Below the pieces are notes generated by a model that saw only the letters and a list, made by a program, of their open reading frames with translations, was not told the DNA's origin and ran no database searches. Shown piece after piece: positions 1 to 7,953 of a stretch of 16,672 bases of DNA; the stretch's first letter is position 1; each line of letters opens with the position of its first letter. Position numbers and translations under genes: made by a program. The DNA comes from Betaproteobacteria bacterium. GTDB taxonomy: Bacteria > Pseudomonadota > Gammaproteobacteria > Burkholderiales > Burkholderiaceae_C. Location of the stretch: assembly GCA_009918225.1 (NCBI GenBank), contig RGEP01000018.1:1-16672 (forward strand), given 5' to 3'.

Positions 1-1
1 A

Positions 2-1699
2 CTTCTGAACCGAATGCCCCTGTTCGGGGTGCCCTTTGCGGTCAAGGACAACATCGACGTGGCGGGCCTGCCCACCACCGCCGCCTGTCCCGACCATCAA
101 GCCCTGCCCAGCCAAAGCGCCACCGTGGTGCAGCGCCTGCTCGCTGCCGGTGCGGTCTTGATGGGCAAGACCAATCTCGACCAGTTCGCCACCGGCTTGG
201 TGGGCACCCGCAGTCCTCACGGCGGCCCGGCCAGTGTCTTCGACGAAGAGCGTATCAGCGGCGGCTCAAGCTCGGGCTCTGCCGTGGCCGTGGGCCGGGG
301 TGACGTGGCGTTTTCGCTGGGCACCGACACAGCCGGTTCGGGCCGGGTGCCCGCAGGCTTCAACCAAATCGTCGGGCTCAAGCCCACGCCGGGGCGTGTG
401 AGCACCGCCGGCGTGTTGCCGGCCTGCCGCTCGCTGGACTGTGTCTCCATCTTTGCCCTCAACACCCAAGATGCCGCCACCGTGCTCAGGGCTGTGGAAG
501 GCCCCGACCAGCAGGACGACTACAGCCACTTCGTGCCCGGCCCCGCTCATCTGCAGGCCCGGCGTGGTGCCGCTGCAGGCGCTGCGATGCGCATCGGCAT
601 CCCGTCGAATCCTCGGTTGCGCGGTGAGGACGGCTACGCCGAGGCTTGGCTGGACGCGTGCGCCAAGGCCCGAGCACGCGGAGCAGAACTGGTGGAGATG
701 GACTTCAGCGTGCTGCACGAGGTGGCGCAATTGCTGTATGAGGGGCCCTGGGTCGCCGAGCGTTATGCAGTGCTGGAGACTCGGCTGAAGGACCACCCGC
801 AGTCGGTGGACCGCACCGTGGCCACTGTGGTTCGCAAGGCCGAAGGGCAGCGCGCGGTGGACGCTTTTCGCGCCCAGTACCGCTTGCAGCGGCTGCGCCG
901 TCCGGCCCAGGCGCTGCTGGATGAGGTCGATGTGCTGATGGTGCCCACGGCGCCGCGCCACCCTCGGTTCGACGAGGTGGCGGCCGACCCAGTGGGCGTG
1001 AACGCCGAGTTGGGCACCTACACCAACTTTGTGAATCTTTTGGGCTGGGCCGCGCTGGCCGTGCCCGCGGCCATCACGCCGCAGGGCCTGCCTTTCGGCG
1101 TGACCTTCATTGCCCCGGCACACGCCGATGCCGCTCTGGTTCACTGGGGAGCCGGGTGGCAGTCGTTCTGCAACCTGCCCATGGGCGCCACCGCCCGTGC
1201 CGCCGCAACGGCCGGTCCTTTAGCTGCCTGGGCCGTGCCTGCGACCCAGCCGGTGCTCCCGATCGCCGTGGTCGGCGCCCACCTCAGTGGCCTGCCCTTG
1301 AACGGCCAACTTCTGGAACGCGGCGCCCGCTTGCAGTGCAAGGTGAGGAGCGCCCCCTGTTATCGCCTGCACGCACTGCCGGGAACCGTGCCGCCCAAGC
1401 CTGGGCTGCAGCGGGTGGCCCACGGAGGAGCGGCCATTGAGCTAGAGGTCTGGGACATGCCCATGAACCAAGTCGGCTCCTTCCTGGCTTTGATTCCAGC
1501 GCCGCTGGGCCTGGGCACCATCGAGCTGGAGGACGGGCGCCGTGTGCACGGCTTCCTGTGCGAGGCGCACGCCCTGAACGATGCGCCAGACGTCAGCGCC
1601 TTTGGCGGTTGGCGTGCCTACATGGCCTCGCGCCCATCTGCCCCGGCCAGTACCCCGCCGGCCACACAAACCAGCAGCCAACTTCAGGCCTCTGTCTGA
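2..1699 (+). CDS. atzF: Allophanate hydrolase, 5'-truncated by the window edge
   Basis: Hydrolyses allophanate to ammonia and CO2, the last step of biuret, urea-amidolyase and cyanuric acid catabolism; cytoplasmic. The frame is open from base 2, and the first ATG (base 14) lies inside the conserved amidase core, so the true start is upstream. Numbering from that ATG, the amidase-signature triad is visible: Lys11 (FAVKDN), cis-Ser85 in GGSSSGS, and nucleophile Ser109 in DTAGSGR, with the 24-residue Ser-Ser spacing of the family. From about residue 413 there is a C-terminal allophanate-hydrolase domain (GLPLNGQL, then HGGAAIELEVW and PLGLGTIELEDG). In the Kluyveromyces lactis enzyme this domain handles the N-carboxycarbamate intermediate. 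The two-domain layout separates it from the single-domain amidase at 3471. It is the first visible gene of the co-directional series and ends 88 bases before the next one. The function is secure; the missing N-terminus cannot be judged. Confidence 0.93.
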   Translation, partial: LLNRMPLFGVPFAVKDNIDVAGLPTTAACPDHQALPSQSATVVQRLLAAGAVLMGKTNLDQFATGLVGTRSPHGGPASVFDEERISGGSSSGSAVAVGRGDVAFSLGTDTAGSGRVPAGFNQIVGLKPTPGRVSTAGVLPACRSLDCVSIFALNTQDAATVLRAVEGPDQQDDYSHFVPGPAHLQARRGAAAGAAMRIGIPSNPRLRGEDGYAEAWLDACAKARARGAELVEMDFSVLHEVAQLLYEGPWVAERYAVLETRLKDHPQSVDRTVATVVRKAEGQRAVDAFRAQYRLQRLRRPAQALLDEVDVLMVPTAPRHPRFDEVAADPVGVNAELGTYTNFVNLLGWAALAVPAAITPQGLPFGVTFIAPAHADAALVHWGAGWQSFCNLPMGATARAAATAGPLAAWAVPATQPVLPIAVVGAHLSGLPLNGQLLERGARLQCKVRSAPCYRLHALPGTVPPKPGLQRVAHGGAAIELEVWDMPMNQVGSFLALIPAPLGLGTIELEDGRRVHGFLCEAHALNDAPDVSAFGGWRAYMASRPSAPASTPPATQTSSQLQASV

Positions 1700-1787
1700 A
1701 CGGCCCCGGTCACCACCTCGTTTTCTGCCCCTGGTGTAACGCCCCCAACCATCCGACGTCAGTCCCCGACCCCCCGTCTAAGGAGCC
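1700..1787 (+). other. Longest intergenic gap, no clear promoter or terminator
   Basis: This gap between atzF and the solute-binding protein gene was read for terminator hairpins, sigma-70 and sigma-54 promoter motifs, and inverted repeats suitable for a GntR/FCD regulator. None is convincing. The only clear signal is the ribosome binding site at its right end. A weak internal promoter cannot be excluded. The operon may simply continue through this gap. Confidence 0.5.
1779..1785 (+). promoter_or_regulatory. Ribosome binding site that decides the start of the peptide-type SBP
   Basis: TAAGGAG matches the 3' end of 16S rRNA well. It sits 2 bases before the ATG at 1788, which is too close, and 8 bases before the in-frame ATG at 1794, which is ideal. 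This favours 1794 as the main start. The twin ATGs are two codons apart. Confidence 0.75.
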
Positions 1788-1793
1788 ATGACC

Positions 1794-3413
1794 ATGAAGC
1801 GACGCCACTTCCTGTCCACCGCCGCCGTCTCTGCCACACCGGTGGCCTTGTCGTGCTTGACCACGACAGCCGCCCAAGCCCAGTCCCGTCCGGCCGATGT
1901 CCTGGTCGTGGCCAATGAGTTCGGCCCCAATTCTTTGGATATCCACACGGTGGGTGCCAACCGACCCGCTTATGGCGTGAGCTGGATCTGCTACGACCGC
2001 CTGATGGGCTTTGCCAAGAAGACGCTGCCCGATGGCCGGGTGATCTACGACAAAGAAAAGCTGGTGCCCGAACTCGCCGAGAGTTGGAAGATCGCGCCCG
2101 ATGGCAACTCGGTGACCTTCAAACTGCGCAAAGACGCGAAGTTCCACGACGGCACGCCCGTGACCGCCAAGGATGTGAAGTGGAGCTTTGACCGCGCCGT
2201 CACCGTCGGTGGCTTTCCGACCTTCCAGATGAAGGCCGGATCCCTGGAGGAGCCTTCGCAGTTTGAAGTGGTGGACGACCACACCTTCCGCGTGAAGTTT
2301 CTTCGAGCCGACAAGCTCACCATGATGGACATCGCTGTGCCGGTCCCGAGCATCTTCAACAGCGAGCTGGTGAAAAAGCACGCCACGCCGCAAGACCCCT
2401 GGGGCCTGAACTGGACGCGCAACAACACCGCCGGCGGCGGGGCCTACAAGGTCGAGAGCTTCAAGCCGGGGCAGGAAATCGTGTACGTGCGCAACGAAGA
2501 CTGGAAGTGCGGCCCATTGCCCAAGCTGCGCCGCATCGTGCAGCGTGAAGTGCCCAATGCCGGCAATCGCCGCGCCCTGCTGCTCAAGGGCGACATCGAC
2601 ATCACCTATGACCTGCCACCCAAGGATTTCAGTGAGCTCTCCGCGGGCGCCTCTGGGGTAAAGGTGACCTCCACGCCCATCGAGAACTCCATGTTCTACC
2701 TGGGCATGAACGTGACCAAGGCGCCCTTCGACAACCCGAAGCTGCGCCAGGCCGTGGCCTGGGCCTTGCCGTATGAGCAGATGTACGACAAGGCCATCTA
2801 CAAGCGTGCGGCCAAGCTCTACGGCGCGGCCAGCAACACCGTAAAGACCACCGCCTGGCCGCAGCCCACCGGCTACAAGCAGGACCTGGCCAAGGCCAAG
2901 GCGCTGATGGCCGAGGCCGGCTATGCCAATGGCCTGGAGACCACGCTGAGCTTTGATCTGGGCGGCGCCACCATTGGCGAGCCCATGGTGCTGCTGATTC
3001 AGGAGGCGCTGGCGGCCATCGGCATCAAGACCTCCATCAACAAGATCCCCGGCGCCACCTGGCGCGCAGCCCTGCTCAAGAAGGACATGCCGCTGATCAT
3101 CAACCGCTTTGGCGGTTGGCTCGACTATCCCGAGTACTTCTTCTTCTGGTGCTACCACGGACAGAACGCGGTGTTCAACACCATGAGCTACCAGAACCCC
3201 AAGCTCGACAAGGTGATCACCAACGCGCGCTTTGCCGAGAGCAAGCCGCTGTACGACTCGATGGTCAAGGAGATGGTGCAGATCGCCTACGACGAGGTGC
3301 CCCGCGTACCGATCTTCCAGCCCACGATGGACGTGGCCATGCGCAGCAATGTGCAGGGCTACATGTATTGGTTCCACCTGCAACCGGACTATCGGCAGTT
3401 GTTCAAGGCGTGA
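1794..3413 (+). CDS. Tat-exported ABC solute-binding protein, peptide/nickel (SBP_bac_5) family
   Basis: Periplasmic receptor of a Dpp/Opp-type ABC importer. The mature protein resembles the DppA/OppA fold: the conserved LAESWKIAPDGNSVTFKLR region, then KFHDGTPVTAKDVKWSFDR and a GGGAYKVESF stretch; about 540 residues is normal for the family. The N-terminus has a twin-arginine signal (KRRHFLS), a hydrophobic core and a likely signal-peptidase I site at AQA-QS (residue 31 counted from the upstream ATG). The start at 1794 is chosen for ribosome-binding-site spacing; 1788 is an in-frame alternative. No cognate permeases lie beside it. The matching DppBCDF-type genes are at 12061-15999, so the system is probably split across the operon. 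The ligand is not readable from sequence. Given the neighbours, I infer a urea-oligomer or related amide rather than peptides. The family call is firm; the substrate is a guess. Confidence 0.9.
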   Translation: MKRRHFLSTAAVSATPVALSCLTTTAAQAQSRPADVLVVANEFGPNSLDIHTVGANRPAYGVSWICYDRLMGFAKKTLPDGRVIYDKEKLVPELAESWKIAPDGNSVTFKLRKDAKFHDGTPVTAKDVKWSFDRAVTVGGFPTFQMKAGSLEEPSQFEVVDDHTFRVKFLRADKLTMMDIAVPVPSIFNSELVKKHATPQDPWGLNWTRNNTAGGGAYKVESFKPGQEIVYVRNEDWKCGPLPKLRRIVQREVPNAGNRRALLLKGDIDITYDLPPKDFSELSAGASGVKVTSTPIENSMFYLGMNVTKAPFDNPKLRQAVAWALPYEQMYDKAIYKRAAKLYGAASNTVKTTAWPQPTGYKQDLAKAKALMAEAGYANGLETTLSFDLGGATIGEPMVLLIQEALAAIGIKTSINKIPGATWRAALLKKDMPLIINRFGGWLDYPEYFFFWCYHGQNAVFNTMSYQNPKLDKVITNARFAESKPLYDSMVKEMVQIAYDEVPRVPIFQPTMDVAMRSNVQGYMYWFHLQPDYRQLFKA

Positions 3414-3470
3414 TGCGCGCCTGAGCCCCACGCAGCCAACCCCTCACGGCCGACCCGGAGCAAGCCCCCC

Positions 3471-5168
3471 GTGACCAGCAACCTCGATCCTGTGAAAGCT
3501 GCTGCCGTCCTGGACGCGCAATCGGCGTTGTTGGGCGTGCCGATTGCGCCCGAACATCGCGCCGGGGTGGTGAACTACCTGATGCTGGCCGCAGGCTTGG
3601 CGCAGCCGATGCTCAAGCGAGCGGCCGCACTCTCGACGGTGGACGAGTCGGGCAGCGTGTTCAGGCCGGTGGTGCCCAAGCGCGGCTCGGATTCACATCC
3701 ACCAGCACACGCCCCTTCAGCTGTAAGCGTAGCGACACAAGACGATGCGATTGAAACGACCTTGGGCTCACAGCACCCAGTGGGTGCGAGCGCAGCGCAG
3801 CAGGTGCAAGCCGCGCTGAGCCGAATCCAGGCGACCGATCCGAAGGTCAATGCCTTCACGGCGGTGTTGGCCGACCGTGCCCGCCAGCGCGCGGTGCTTG
3901 TCGATTCGAGCACCGAGAGCATGCCCCTGAAAGGTGTGCCCTTTGCGGTGAAGAACCTCTTCGACATTGAGGGCCTGACCACCCTGGCCGGCTCGAAGAT
4001 CGAACGCGATGCGGCGCCGGCATCCCGGGATTCGGTGCTGATCCGCCGCCTCGAAGCGGCCGGTGCCGTGCTGGTCGGTGCACTCAATATGGACGAGTAC
4101 GCCTACGGCTTCACCACCGAGAACACCCACTACGGTGCGGTGCGCAATCCGCAGGATCCCACGCGCATCAGTGGGGGCTCCTCCGGTGGTTCGGCCGCGG
4201 CGGTGGCGGTTGGTCAGGTGCCCTTCACCTTGGGCTCGGACACCAACGGCTCCATTCGCGTGCCGGCGTCGCTGTGCGGCGTGTATGGCCTCAAGCCCAC
4301 CTACGGCCGCCTGCCACGCACGGGCAGCTTCCCCTTCGTGGGCAGCCTTGATCATGTGGGGCCCTTTGCCGCCAGCGTGGAATTGCTGTCGCGGGTGTAC
4401 GACGTGATGCAGGGATTCGATGAAGAAGACCCCGCGCAGACGCCGCGCCCGCTGGAGTTGACCACACCGCTGCTCAACACAGGCACGCAAGGACTGCGCA
4501 TCGGCGTTCTGGGCGGCTGGTTCCAGGAAATGACCACCGAGCCCGCCCGGCGTGCCGTGGCCCAGGTGGCCCAGGCACTGGGCCTTGCGCTGGCATTCGA
4601 CGCGAAGGCCATGGCCAGCGGGCCGGCCCTGGTGCACTGGCCCGATGTAGAGGCCGCCCGCGCGGCAGCCTTCATCATCACCAATGCCGAAGGCTCGGCC
4701 CTGCACCTGAAGGACCTTCAAACCCGCGCGGCGGATTTCGACCCCCAAACCCGTGACCGCTTCCTTGCCGGTGCCCTGCTGCCGGCGGCCTGGGTGCAGC
4801 AGGCCCAACGCGTTCGGCAGGCCTTTGCACAGGCCGTGGCGAAGTCCTTCGAACAGTGGGATGTGCTGCTGGCCCCGGCCACGCCCTGCGTGGCCCAGCC
4901 CATCGGCACCGACTTCATCGAGATTGCCGGCCAGCGCATGAATGCGCGCGCCAGCATGGGGCTGTTGACCCAGCCGATTTCCTGCATAGGCCTGCCGGTG
5001 GTGACAGTGCCGGTGTGGGGGGTGGATGGCGAGCATCCGCACCTGAGCATCGGCGTGCAGGTGGTGGCTGCGCCCTGGCGCGAAGACCTGGCGCTGCGCA
5101 CGGCGATGGCGCTTCAGGCCCAAGGCGCCGTGTCCGCTCGCGTTGATGGCCGTGGTCTTCACAGCTGA
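3471..5168 (+). CDS. AtzG-AtzE fusion: DUF4089 domain joined to 1-carboxybiuret hydrolase-like amidase
   Basis: AtzE of Pseudomonas sp. ADP deaminates 1-carboxybiuret to 1,3-dicarboxyurea and needs the small partner AtzG, much as GatA pairs with GatC. Here residues 1 to about 66 read like AtzG/DUF4089 (ALLGVPIAPEHRAGVVNYL, ending in the typical VFRPV). A Pro/Ala/Ser-rich linker follows to about residue 105, then an AtzE-type amidase domain begins at the ALSRIQATDPKVNAFTA helix. The amidase triad is intact: Lys161 (FAVKNL), cis-Ser237 in GGSSGGS and Ser261 in DTNGSIR. Length is 565 residues against roughly 450-470 for AtzE alone. The start is GTG at 3471, with GGAG 10 bases upstream, and no in-frame stop separates the domains. 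It sits directly before an atzH-like gene, the arrangement known for atzG-atzE-atzH clusters. Exact substrate is inferred; a related carboxylated amide is possible. Confidence is high for an AtzE-type amidase, somewhat lower for the fused AtzG. Confidence 0.88.
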   Translation: MTSNLDPVKAAAVLDAQSALLGVPIAPEHRAGVVNYLMLAAGLAQPMLKRAAALSTVDESGSVFRPVVPKRGSDSHPPAHAPSAVSVATQDDAIETTLGSQHPVGASAAQQVQAALSRIQATDPKVNAFTAVLADRARQRAVLVDSSTESMPLKGVPFAVKNLFDIEGLTTLAGSKIERDAAPASRDSVLIRRLEAAGAVLVGALNMDEYAYGFTTENTHYGAVRNPQDPTRISGGSSGGSAAAVAVGQVPFTLGSDTNGSIRVPASLCGVYGLKPTYGRLPRTGSFPFVGSLDHVGPFAASVELLSRVYDVMQGFDEEDPAQTPRPLELTTPLLNTGTQGLRIGVLGGWFQEMTTEPARRAVAQVAQALGLALAFDAKAMASGPALVHWPDVEAARAAAFIITNAEGSALHLKDLQTRAADFDPQTRDRFLAGALLPAAWVQQAQRVRQAFAQAVAKSFEQWDVLLAPATPCVAQPIGTDFIEIAGQRMNARASMGLLTQPISCIGLPVVTVPVWGVDGEHPHLSIGVQVVAAPWREDLALRTAMALQAQGAVSARVDGRGLHS

Positions 5169-5211
5169 TGTGGCCCGACGGCTCCACTCACGCTTCAACC
5201 GGAATCTCTCC

Positions 5212-5604
5212 ATGCAGATCAACCAAACGCAGGCCCACGCAGAACTCACCGCAGCCTTTGAGCGCTATGAGGACGCCCTGGTGAACAACCGGGTGGAGGT
5301 GCTCGACGAGTTGTTCTGGCCGAGCGAACACACCGTGCGCTACGGCGTGACAGAAAACCTCTATGGCATCGAAGAGATCCGCGCCTTCCGCAGCGGCCGA
5401 CCCGCCGTGAACCTCGCGCGCACGCTGCGCCGCACCGTGATCACCACCTTTGGCCCTGACGCGGGCACCGCCATGACCGAGTTTGTGCGCGACAACGCCG
5501 ACGTGATCGGCCGCCAGAGCCAGACCTGGATGCGCCTGCCTGGCCTGGGCTGGCGCGTGGTGGCTGCGCATGTCAGCCTGCTGCGCTTGGCGCCCATTTC
5601 ATGA
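5212..5604 (+). CDS. atzH: AtzH-like DUF3225 (SnoaL/NTF2-fold) protein
   Basis: AtzH is reported as a decarboxylating amidohydrolase that turns 1,3-dicarboxyurea, the AtzE product, into allophanate, the AtzF substrate. This 130-residue protein carries the family hallmarks: FERYEDALVNNRVEVLDELF, TVRYGVTENLYG, and GRQSQTWMRLP followed by WRVVAAHVS. The two residues I recall as needed for catalysis in AtzH (Tyr22 and Arg46) have counterparts at Tyr19 and Arg43 with the same 24-residue spacing. An upstream ATG at 5143 would add 23 residues and overlap the amidase gene, but that stretch does not look like family sequence, so I chose the ATG at 5212, which has only a weak ribosome binding site. It follows the amidase gene by 43 bases. 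The family call is strong; activity is inferred from family and context. Confidence 0.88.
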   Translation: MQINQTQAHAELTAAFERYEDALVNNRVEVLDELFWPSEHTVRYGVTENLYGIEEIRAFRSGRPAVNLARTLRRTVITTFGPDAGTAMTEFVRDNADVIGRQSQTWMRLPGLGWRVVAAHVSLLRLAPIS

Positions 5605-5662
5605 CGAGCTTTGAATTTCCACCGGCAGTACCTCTTCAACCCTTCCAACACCGGAGCCTTCG

Positions 5663-6823
5663 ATGAAAAAGCAAGTTGACCTCGCCCCAATCTCCCCATC
5701 GACAACCTTTGGCGCCGACCAGCCGCGCCGCGGTTTCATGCTCGGCGCGGCCGCCATGGGCGCGAGCCTGGCCCTGCCGGGTGGTCTGCGCTCGGCTTAT
5801 GCCCAGTCGGCCATCACCGTGGGCGTGATCTATGTCGGGCCCCGTGACGATTTCGGCTACAACCAGGCGCACGCCGAGGCTGCGGCTGAACTCAAGAAGA
5901 TGGCTGGCGTGAAGGTCGTCGAGCAGGAGAACGTGCCCGAGACCCAAGCCGTACAAAAGACCATGCAGGGCATGATCTCGCAGGACGGCGCCACGCTCGT
6001 CATCCCGACCTCCTTCGGCTACTTCGACCCGCACATCCTGGCGGTGGCGCCCAAGAACGACAAGATCCGCTTCGCCCATTGCGGCGGCTTGTGGAACGAA
6101 GCCAAGCACCCGAAAAATGTGGGCAGCTTCTTCGGCTACATCGACGAGGCCCAGTACCTCAACGGCGTGATTGCCGGCCACATGAGCAAGAGCAAGAAGC
6201 TCGGCTTCATTGCAGCCAAGCCGATTCCGCAGGTGCTGCGCAACATCAACGCCTTCACCATGGGCGCGCGCTCGGTGGACCCCAAGATCACCACCACCGT
6301 GATCTTCACCGGCGACTGGTCGCTGCCCGTCAAGGAGGCCGAGGCCACCAACAGCCTGGCCGACCAGGGCGTGGATGTGTTCACCATGCACGTTGACGGC
6401 CCCAAGGTGATCGTGGAAACCGCGGCCAAGCGCGGCAAGATGGTCTGCGGCTACCACGCCAGCCAGGCCAAGCTCGCGCCCAATGCCTACCTCACCGGTG
6501 CCGAATGGAACTGGTTGACGGCCTACAAGACCATCATCGACGCCGCCCGCACCGGCAAGCCGCACCCGAACTTCGTGCGCGGCGGACTGAAGGAGGGCTT
6601 TGTGAAGTCCTCGCCCTATGGCAGCGCCGTGAGCGAGGGCGCGCGCAAGAACGCCGAATCGGTGCGCGCCAAGATGATGGCCGGCAGCTTCGACATCTTC
6701 GCCGGCGAACTCAAGGACAACACCGGCAAGGTCGTCATCCCCAAGGGTCAGGTGCTCAAGCAGACCGATCTGACCCTGGAGTCGATGAACTACCTGGTCG
6801 AAGGCGTCATCGGCAAGGCCTGA
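5663..6823 (+). CDS. Tat-exported BMP-family ABC solute-binding protein
   Basis: Periplasmic receptor of the BmpA/PnrA family, which feeds importers with ribose-type (BPD_transp_2) permeases and a double ATPase. All three partners are found downstream (6829, 7950, 9720). The N-terminus has a twin-arginine motif (PRRGFM, Arg22-Arg23), a hydrophobic core and a likely cleavage site AYA-QS after residue 47. The mature part shows the family pattern: ITVGVIYVGPRDDFGYNQAH, a VIPTSFGYFDP stretch, and VGSFFGYIDEAQYLNGVIAG. Its 386 residues are typical. The ATG at 5663 has GGAG 6 bases upstream. Characterised BMP proteins bind purine nucleosides. Position between atzH and the biuret-hydrolase-like gene suggests that this branch takes up biuret or a similar amide, but that is inference. 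Confidence 0.92.
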   Translation: MKKQVDLAPISPSTTFGADQPRRGFMLGAAAMGASLALPGGLRSAYAQSAITVGVIYVGPRDDFGYNQAHAEAAAELKKMAGVKVVEQENVPETQAVQKTMQGMISQDGATLVIPTSFGYFDPHILAVAPKNDKIRFAHCGGLWNEAKHPKNVGSFFGYIDEAQYLNGVIAGHMSKSKKLGFIAAKPIPQVLRNINAFTMGARSVDPKITTTVIFTGDWSLPVKEAEATNSLADQGVDVFTMHVDGPKVIVETAAKRGKMVCGYHASQAKLAPNAYLTGAEWNWLTAYKTIIDAARTGKPHPNFVRGGLKEGFVKSSPYGSAVSEGARKNAESVRAKMMAGSFDIFAGELKDNTGKVVIPKGQVLKQTDLTLESMNYLVEGVIGKA

Positions 6824-6828
6824 AGACC

Positions 6829-7953
6829 ATGAGCCCGCTCAAGCAGGCCGCAGAAGGCCTGGCGCTTTCGGTGCTGGCCCTGCTGGGCGGGCTGCTCATG
6901 TTCGGCCTGTTCGTGTGGTTCCATGGGCACGACCCGCTGCAGGCCTGGGCGCTGCTGTTCAAGGGGGCATTTGGTGATGCCTTCTCGATCCAGAACTCCC
7001 TGCAGCGCGCGGCACCCTTGATGCTGACCGCACTGTGTGTGGCCCTGCCGGCACAGGCCGGCTTGACCGTGATCGGTGGCGAGGGCGCCCTGGTCCTGGG
7101 CGGGCTGGCCTCGGCGGCCCTGCCGTATGCGCTGGGCCTGCCGCAGGGCGCAGCGGGAACGGCCTTCCTGTTGATCGCTGGGAGCCTGGCTGGCGGCGCC
7201 TGGATTGCGCTGGCCGGCGCCCTGCGCCAATGGCGGGGCGTGAACGAAACCATCAGCAGCCTGCTGCTGGGTTACATCGCCATTTCAGTTTTCAAGTTTC
7301 TGGTGGAAGGCCCCATGCGCGACCCGGCCAGCCTCAACAAGCCGTCCACCCGGCCCCTCGAAGCCTCATGGCAAGTAGGCTCCATCGGGTCCTTAGATGT
7401 GCACTGGGGCCTGGTCTTCGGCGTGATCGCTTGTGTGGCGTCGGCCATCTGGCTGTCCCTGTCCACGCACGGCTTTGCGGTCCGGGTGGTGGGCGGCAAC
7501 CCGCGCGCGGCGCGTTTCGTCGGGCTGCCGGCCAACCGCCTGGTGGTGGCAGCCTGCGCCCTGGGCGGGGCTGCCGCAGGTCTGGCCGGTGCGCTGGAAG
7601 TGGCCGCCGTGCACACCGCAGCCAATGCGGCGCTGATTGCGGGCTTGGGCTACACCGGCATTCTGGTGAGCTTCGTGGCACGTCATCAACCCTTGGCCGT
7701 GATCCCGGTGGCCATCCTGTTTGGCGGCTTTCTTGCGGCGGGCAGTCTCTTGCAGCGCCGCATGGGCCTGCCCGATGCCTCGGTACAAGTGCTCATGGGC
7801 TTCAGCTTTCTGATCATCCTGGCCGCTGAGGCGCTTCGAGGCCGCTTGTTCAAGGTTCAGGGCGTCGCCGAGCCAGGAGCGGGCCAGGCGCATGCGTCCG
7901 CACCCGCACCCGCATCCGACGTGTCTCCACGGACCGTGGAGGCCAGGGCATGA
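6829..7953 (+). CDS. ABC importer permease, BPD_transp_2 (ribose/nucleoside type), first subunit
   Basis: Inner-membrane channel subunit of the BMP-type importer. The 374-residue product is strongly hydrophobic with about eight to ten membrane segments. It carries family features including VNETISSLLLGYIAI and VRVVGGNPRAARFVGLPANR in the cytoplasmic loop that contacts the ATPase. The start is the ATG at 6829, five bases after the stop of the binding-protein gene. The same frame is open further upstream, but that extension is low-complexity and Arg-rich and overlaps the binding-protein gene, so it is rejected. The last 35 residues form an Ala/Pro/Ser-rich cytoplasmic tail. The stop overlaps the next start by ATGA. 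Confidence 0.9.
   Translation: MSPLKQAAEGLALSVLALLGGLLMFGLFVWFHGHDPLQAWALLFKGAFGDAFSIQNSLQRAAPLMLTALCVALPAQAGLTVIGGEGALVLGGLASAALPYALGLPQGAAGTAFLLIAGSLAGGAWIALAGALRQWRGVNETISSLLLGYIAISVFKFLVEGPMRDPASLNKPSTRPLEASWQVGSIGSLDVHWGLVFGVIACVASAIWLSLSTHGFAVRVVGGNPRAARFVGLPANRLVVAACALGGAAAGLAGALEVAAVHTAANAALIAGLGYTGILVSFVARHQPLAVIPVAILFGGFLAAGSLLQRRMGLPDASVQVLMGFSFLIILAAEALRGRLFKVQGVAEPGAGQAHASAPAPASDVSPRTVEARA

Noticed and set aside
1700..1787. Possible operator or promoter in the gap before the peptide-type binding protein gene
   Set aside because: No inverted repeat of the GntR/FCD kind and no sigma-70 or sigma-54 motif could be supported by eye; only the ribosome binding site is clear.
1710..3431. 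Long antisense reading frame (573 codons) opposite the peptide-type binding protein gene
   Set aside because: Its product is His/Gly/Val-rich with no recognisable domain, and it mirrors a gene with a signal peptide and clear family motifs. Long antisense frames are expected at this GC content.
3700..3790. Possible foreign insertion in the AtzG-AtzE linker, because the bases look less GC-rich
   Set aside because: A hand count gives about 55 percent GC for 3721-3780 and about 57 percent for 3901-3960 in the same gene, so the difference is not meaningful.
5143..5211. Earlier start of the AtzH-like protein overlapping the amidase gene
   Set aside because: The 23 extra residues do not resemble family sequence, and the ATG at 5212 places the conserved Tyr and Arg near their positions in AtzH.
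3768..5249. Antisense frame of 493 codons opposite the AtzG-AtzE fusion gene
   Set aside because: The composition is an artefact (His/Arg/Gly-rich) with no motif, and the + strand carries the intact amidase triad.
6505..6828. N-terminal extension of the first BPD_transp_2 permease
   Set aside because: The extension is Arg/His/Gln-rich out-of-frame sequence of the BMP-protein gene. The ATG at 6829, just after that gene's stop, gives a normal permease N-terminus.
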